NCBI GenBank assembly: GCA_027579435.1
Contig: JANBPK010000948.1
Location: forward strand, 1 to 21,140
Direction of reading: 5' to 3'
DNA: 21,140 nt
Source of the DNA: Candolleomyces eurysporus
Taxonomy: Eukaryota > Basidiomycota > Agaricomycetes > Agaricales > Psathyrellaceae
Part shown: positions 17,664 to 21,140 of the stretch, piece by piece
Position numbering within the stretch: the first letter of the stretch is position 1
Layout of the letters: each line of letters starts with the position of its first letter
The notes under the pieces: generated by a model
The model's input: only the letters and a program-made list of their open reading frames with translations
Told to the model about the DNA's origin: nothing
Databases searched by the model: none
Position numbers and translations under genes: made by a program

Positions 17664-20152
17664 TCAAGCAGCCGTCTTCACACCGCCCCAAGCGACCTTC
17701 CTCTCCGACCCCCCTCCCTTCACCTGAGAGGAGTCCGGAGCCTGAGGCAGCCTCTGCTGTTGACCTTGACCTTGGTGAGACCTGGAGGCAGGAAGCGGCA
17801 ACGCCTTGAGATCATCCAGAATCTTCTGCGTCCTCTCGGTGTTCTTGATGAACCACCCAGCGTACCGGCGGCCCACGGTGGACTCGGTGATATGCACCAT
17901 ATTCTGGAGGGGGAAGGGATAAAGAGAAGAAAATTCGCGCGTCAGCAAACGGTTTCAAAAATGAAGCCAGAGAATTGAACGCACCTCGGCAATAACGAAA
18001 TTCAAATCACTCGTCGTAATCGTCTCTCCATCCAACAACCCACCAGCAGTCAGGTGTTCACTCCCAGGGACCCTGCTAATGCTCCTACTCGCTTGCTTAA
18101 CCACCATCATCTCCTGCACCATCTCCTCCTCGTCCGCATCCAAGAAGTTGGCAAGCTTCTTCGCTCCAAGGCTTGTGTACAGCTTCAAGAAGCTGCGCAG
18201 TGTCGGTACTTGGGACTGGGCAGCGACGTCTGCGAGGAACAGGGAGAGGTGGCGGTGGGTCGCGTCGAGCTGGGGAGCTGCTTCAGCGCCGGAAGTAGGG
18301 TCAGCAGGGTCGGGAGGGATAAGGTAGCTTTGGAGAGCCGCGGGGTCGTCGTNAGGGTGGGGGGTTGGCACTAATGAACTTAGGGCAGGCGTAGAGGAAG
18401 AGTTCTTCGAACGCGGCACCGGCATCTTGGCTAACGAGAAAAAGAGCAGGAAATAGGTCAGTTAAGAAAAGATGGGGCTTAAGCGAATAATGTAGACCAA
18501 CCTTCCTCTGGACATTTTCGCGTACTGCTCGCTGAACCTTTCTTTTGCGATATTGGCAATGTTGTCGTCTAATCGGCTGGGAGAGAGGGCATGACACATA
18601 GCGAACAGTGCATACATGCGGTCAGCGGTTTTGCTGATCTTCAAGTTTGAAGGGAAGCCAATCGTTAGTGGGTCTTGTTCTTCGAAATACGCAGGCCGAC
18701 TTACTTGATCATACTGATAACTTCGGGTATGGTATTGCTTCATGCGCATGATGAAGTTGAGAATAGTAACGAAGGTGCGAATGGCGTCAGGGTATCTCCT
18801 AATCATGATATAGCAGAATCCGACATAGTAATAGGTGGTAACATGGCATGCAGTCACTCGGGTGAAGGGGGACTAGGATTTATGTGAGTGCTCGTTATTT
18901 ATAGGCAAATGTGAGCTGTCTTACCTTTTGGTTAAGCTCGATGCTGTCCATCACCTTCAATGCAAGGGTGAAATCACCGAGGAGGACGTGAACGCGAAGG
19001 AGACCGATAATGCTGAAGTATCCCAACTGGCGGTAAAGCGGACGTTGGCCGTACTCGCCAACAATTTCCCTGTCGATTCGCCAGGGTCAGATCAATTTCA
19101 TACGTTGAATCAAGTCTAAAAACACGAACGCAATTTCTTCAGGTGATTTGCCTTGTCGTTGAGCAATGATGTAATCATTGATTTTCGATTTTTGCATGAG
19201 GGAGTAGAGGACGTTGAGGACACTATAAGAGCTCCAGACCTGTAAAAAATCATTTAAGGATTTGAAACATTGAAATTTTTGACACAAATACGTACTGGAC
19301 CACCCTCAGCTAACATGCCCAACTCATCGTCCGTCTTTGACCTGACTTTCGATCTCCAAGTGCAAAAGACCTGATATTGGTAGATGAACTCGTCGATGAT
19401 ATCCCACAGCCATTGTTCGGGCAGTTCAAGTTGTACAGGTCCATCAGAGTCTGAAGATGTAATTAGAAACCNGGGAAATCTGTCGAGGGTAGATGGCAGG
19501 ACGTACTGAGGAGATAGTTGAAGAGTTCGCAGCTGTTTTCGTAGGAGTGGAATCGATCATCGATGTCGGGTTGGAGTCTCGAGTATACGTGTCGGTAGTA
19601 GAGTTCGCGATAGAGAATGAGGAAGATGGGGTCTAGGAACATCAATGTTCGTTCGACCAAGCGAGTTGAAATCGAGGCGTACCATCGTTTACCAAAGGGG
19701 CGATTACTTCAGCCTCTGGCCATTCCGTTTTGGAGTAAAACTTTTCTGTATACTTGTTCCATCCGCTTTCGTAGGCGACAGTGATTTCAGCAAGGTTGTT
19801 ATCGAGAACAGCTTGGTGAAAGTGGACGATAAACTGGGCATAGGATCAATACCAAACTTTGACCATTCAAATCGCCCTTTACTCACGGCTTTCACTGGAT
19901 CCGGAATCTGAGCAAACGCATTCTGCTGCACCATGTGCTGCTGCATGGCCAACAACGTAGCCTCATCGATCTGAGGCTGCTGGATGACTGAAAGAACAAC
20001 AATTTGTTGGATGGACAGGGTTGATGCACTTTGCAGAACGCACCATCGTCGTAGCGGTCGCTTTGTCCATAGCTTCCGATGGCGAGGTTCAAGTCAACAT
20101 CTTCATCGATATCTGCTTCAGCAGCCCAGAGCTGCATACGCTGCTGTGACAT
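17664..20152 (-). CDS. EIF3L: Eukaryotic translation initiation factor 3 subunit L
   Basis: Eleven exons, read right to left: 20044-20152, 19887-19987, 19683-19833, 19507-19632, 19296-19450, 19124-19239, 18925-19069, 18705-18872, 18502-18638, 17985-18430 and 17664-17903. All junctions are GT-AG with matching phases. Leaving out the surplus N at 18353 gives 630 residues. Recognisable eIF3l signatures are [77 protein letters not shown], the [18 protein letters not shown] segment and [11 protein letters not shown] near the end. Subunit L belongs to the PCI-containing core of eIF3, which helps load the 40S ribosome with the initiator complex and mRNA in the cytoplasm. Introns are 50-81 bp; a further N (19472) is harmless inside intron 4. 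The Gln/Gly-rich C-terminal tail is less conserved. Confidence 0.96.
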
Positions 20153-21140
20153 TTTTGACGATAGCTTTTGGAGGGGACGATATGTTTTTGATTGATGGTC
20201 CACAAAAGAAATTTCAAGCTCAGCCGGTGCTTGCCGATGATGCGGACAGGGCAAGTGTCAAAGCCAACCAAACACCTTGATCAATCTTCTGGGAGCACCT
20301 ACACGTCCCAATGTCACCCCAGCACCGGGCAGGCTATGCGATATTGGGAGCATTCTGGTGTGGGATATTGTTGTCTCCACCTAGCCCTCGCGATCGAGTT
20401 CCATATTCTAACCCCCCCCGCGAGCACCACAAGCATATGGGCGGTGGTGAACCACGGCTGAGTCGGATTATGCGGAAAAATCTAGCGCTAATTTTGCGGA
20501 CAAAGCCGCCTCAAGATGTACGCCAGCCATTTGGGGACTCGAACAGTCTTTCACTCGTGTCTAGCAGTGTCTAGCAGCCTTCTTACATAGTGCGGTGCCA
20601 ACACTGTCCCTTTCGCGCCGTGCCTTGAACGTCGATATACGTCGCTCGGCGCGAGGGTCGATCTTCTCGCCTTCACTACGTGGACTCGTGATGCTCCACG
20701 AACACCAAAAATGAATTCACCGCTCCGCGCTGCACTGTCATCGTTCTCGTTATCTTGCCTTATCTCAAGATAGCCAGAAAGATTCCAACCCTTGTTGCCC
20801 TCCCAACCATTCCCCTGTGGAATTCCTTTTCGAAAATACGTAGGTACAGGCACCCCTTCCTTGCACCCCTCGCAACAACGATGATGATTCCGAGCAAAGC
20901 CTGCCATTGGTTCGCTCCCTTCTCCCCAAGGTTCTACCAGCTTCTCCCTCGCGCTCAGCGTCATTTTCTTTAATTCTCGCTATTTCTCCTTCCGGAACAA
21001 TCCTCCGCCAGACCCGCCCCTCTATTGCCATATCTAGCATCGAGNCTTCAGTTCAAACTTCAGTCGTTCCTACAGGTCCCGGGGTCCTTGTTGTTGTCCC
21101 TTGAATCCGCTCACTCGCCCTGGCATAATTAAATAGATAT
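20153..21140. other. Upstream region of EIF3L to the window edge, no supported gene
   Basis: The first few hundred bases should hold the EIF3L promoter. Further right, an ATG at 20711 begins a 20-residue basic, Ser/Leu-rich frame that resembles a mitochondrial presequence but stops at 20771. I could not join it to another exon with good splice sites. A frame from about 20907 stays open toward the edge, with a surplus N at 21045. A gene starting here and leaving the window is possible but unsupported. Confidence 0.4.

Noticed and set aside
17270..17809. 179-codon plus-strand open frame near the EIF3L 3' end
   Set aside because: Overlaps the last EIF3L exon antisense, is low-complexity Pro/Ser at the end, and lacks any recognisable domain.
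20711..20773. Presequence-like 20-residue peptide as the first exon of a mitochondrial gene
   Set aside because: Composition is suggestive, but I could not find a convincing donor and acceptor joining it to a downstream frame before the window ends.
20551..20964. 137-codon minus-strand open frame upstream of EIF3L
   Set aside because: No family resemblance and no supporting splice or promoter context; I cannot separate it from chance.

Overview
The window looks like nuclear DNA of a filamentous Agaricomycete (mushroom-forming basidiomycete). Spliced genes carry many short introns (about 50-140 bp). The coding content combines housekeeping genes (V-ATPase subunit E, eIF3 subunit L) with families typical of these fungi: NACHT-type NLR proteins, an F-box protein and long low-complexity orphan proteins. 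No bacterial or viral features were seen. The lineage is inferred from gene style; no species is claimed.

Layout. Positions 1-467 hold the last exon of a WD40-repeat protein running off the left edge, probably the tail of a NACHT-WD40 NLR. From 468 to 1538 I find no convincing gene, only a degenerate tRNA-like hairpin. NLR1 (1539-4930, +) has a long disordered N-terminal exon, a NACHT exon and a short last exon. A single-exon F-box gene follows (5576-6856, +). VMA4, V-ATPase subunit E (7121-8143, -), has six exons and one GC-AG intron. Its start codon lies only 188 bp from that of NLR2 (8332-10611, +), a close NACHT paralogue of NLR1 with an unrelated N-terminus. Convergent with NLR2 is an 839-residue orphan (11073-13593, -) with one predicted membrane segment and three exactly spaced NPF motifs. 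A 420-bp MITE (13730-14149) sits behind its start. About 3.5 kb with no recognisable gene follow (14152-17663). EIF3L (17664-20152, -) is complete in eleven exons. The last kilobase holds nothing I can support.

How it fits together. The left half is an NLR-rich neighbourhood of the kind linked in fungi to non-self recognition and programmed cell death: a WD40 tail, two NACHT paralogues with swapped N-termini and an F-box protein, interrupted by one essential gene. The right half is a housekeeping gene plus mobile-element-bearing intergenic DNA.

Data quality matters here. Nine single N characters occur. All four that fall in coding exons (4320, 10384, 13343, 18353) break the reading frame, and in every case leaving the N out of the count restores the frame. 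The Ns are therefore surplus assembly characters, and the four genes should not be called pseudogenes because of them.
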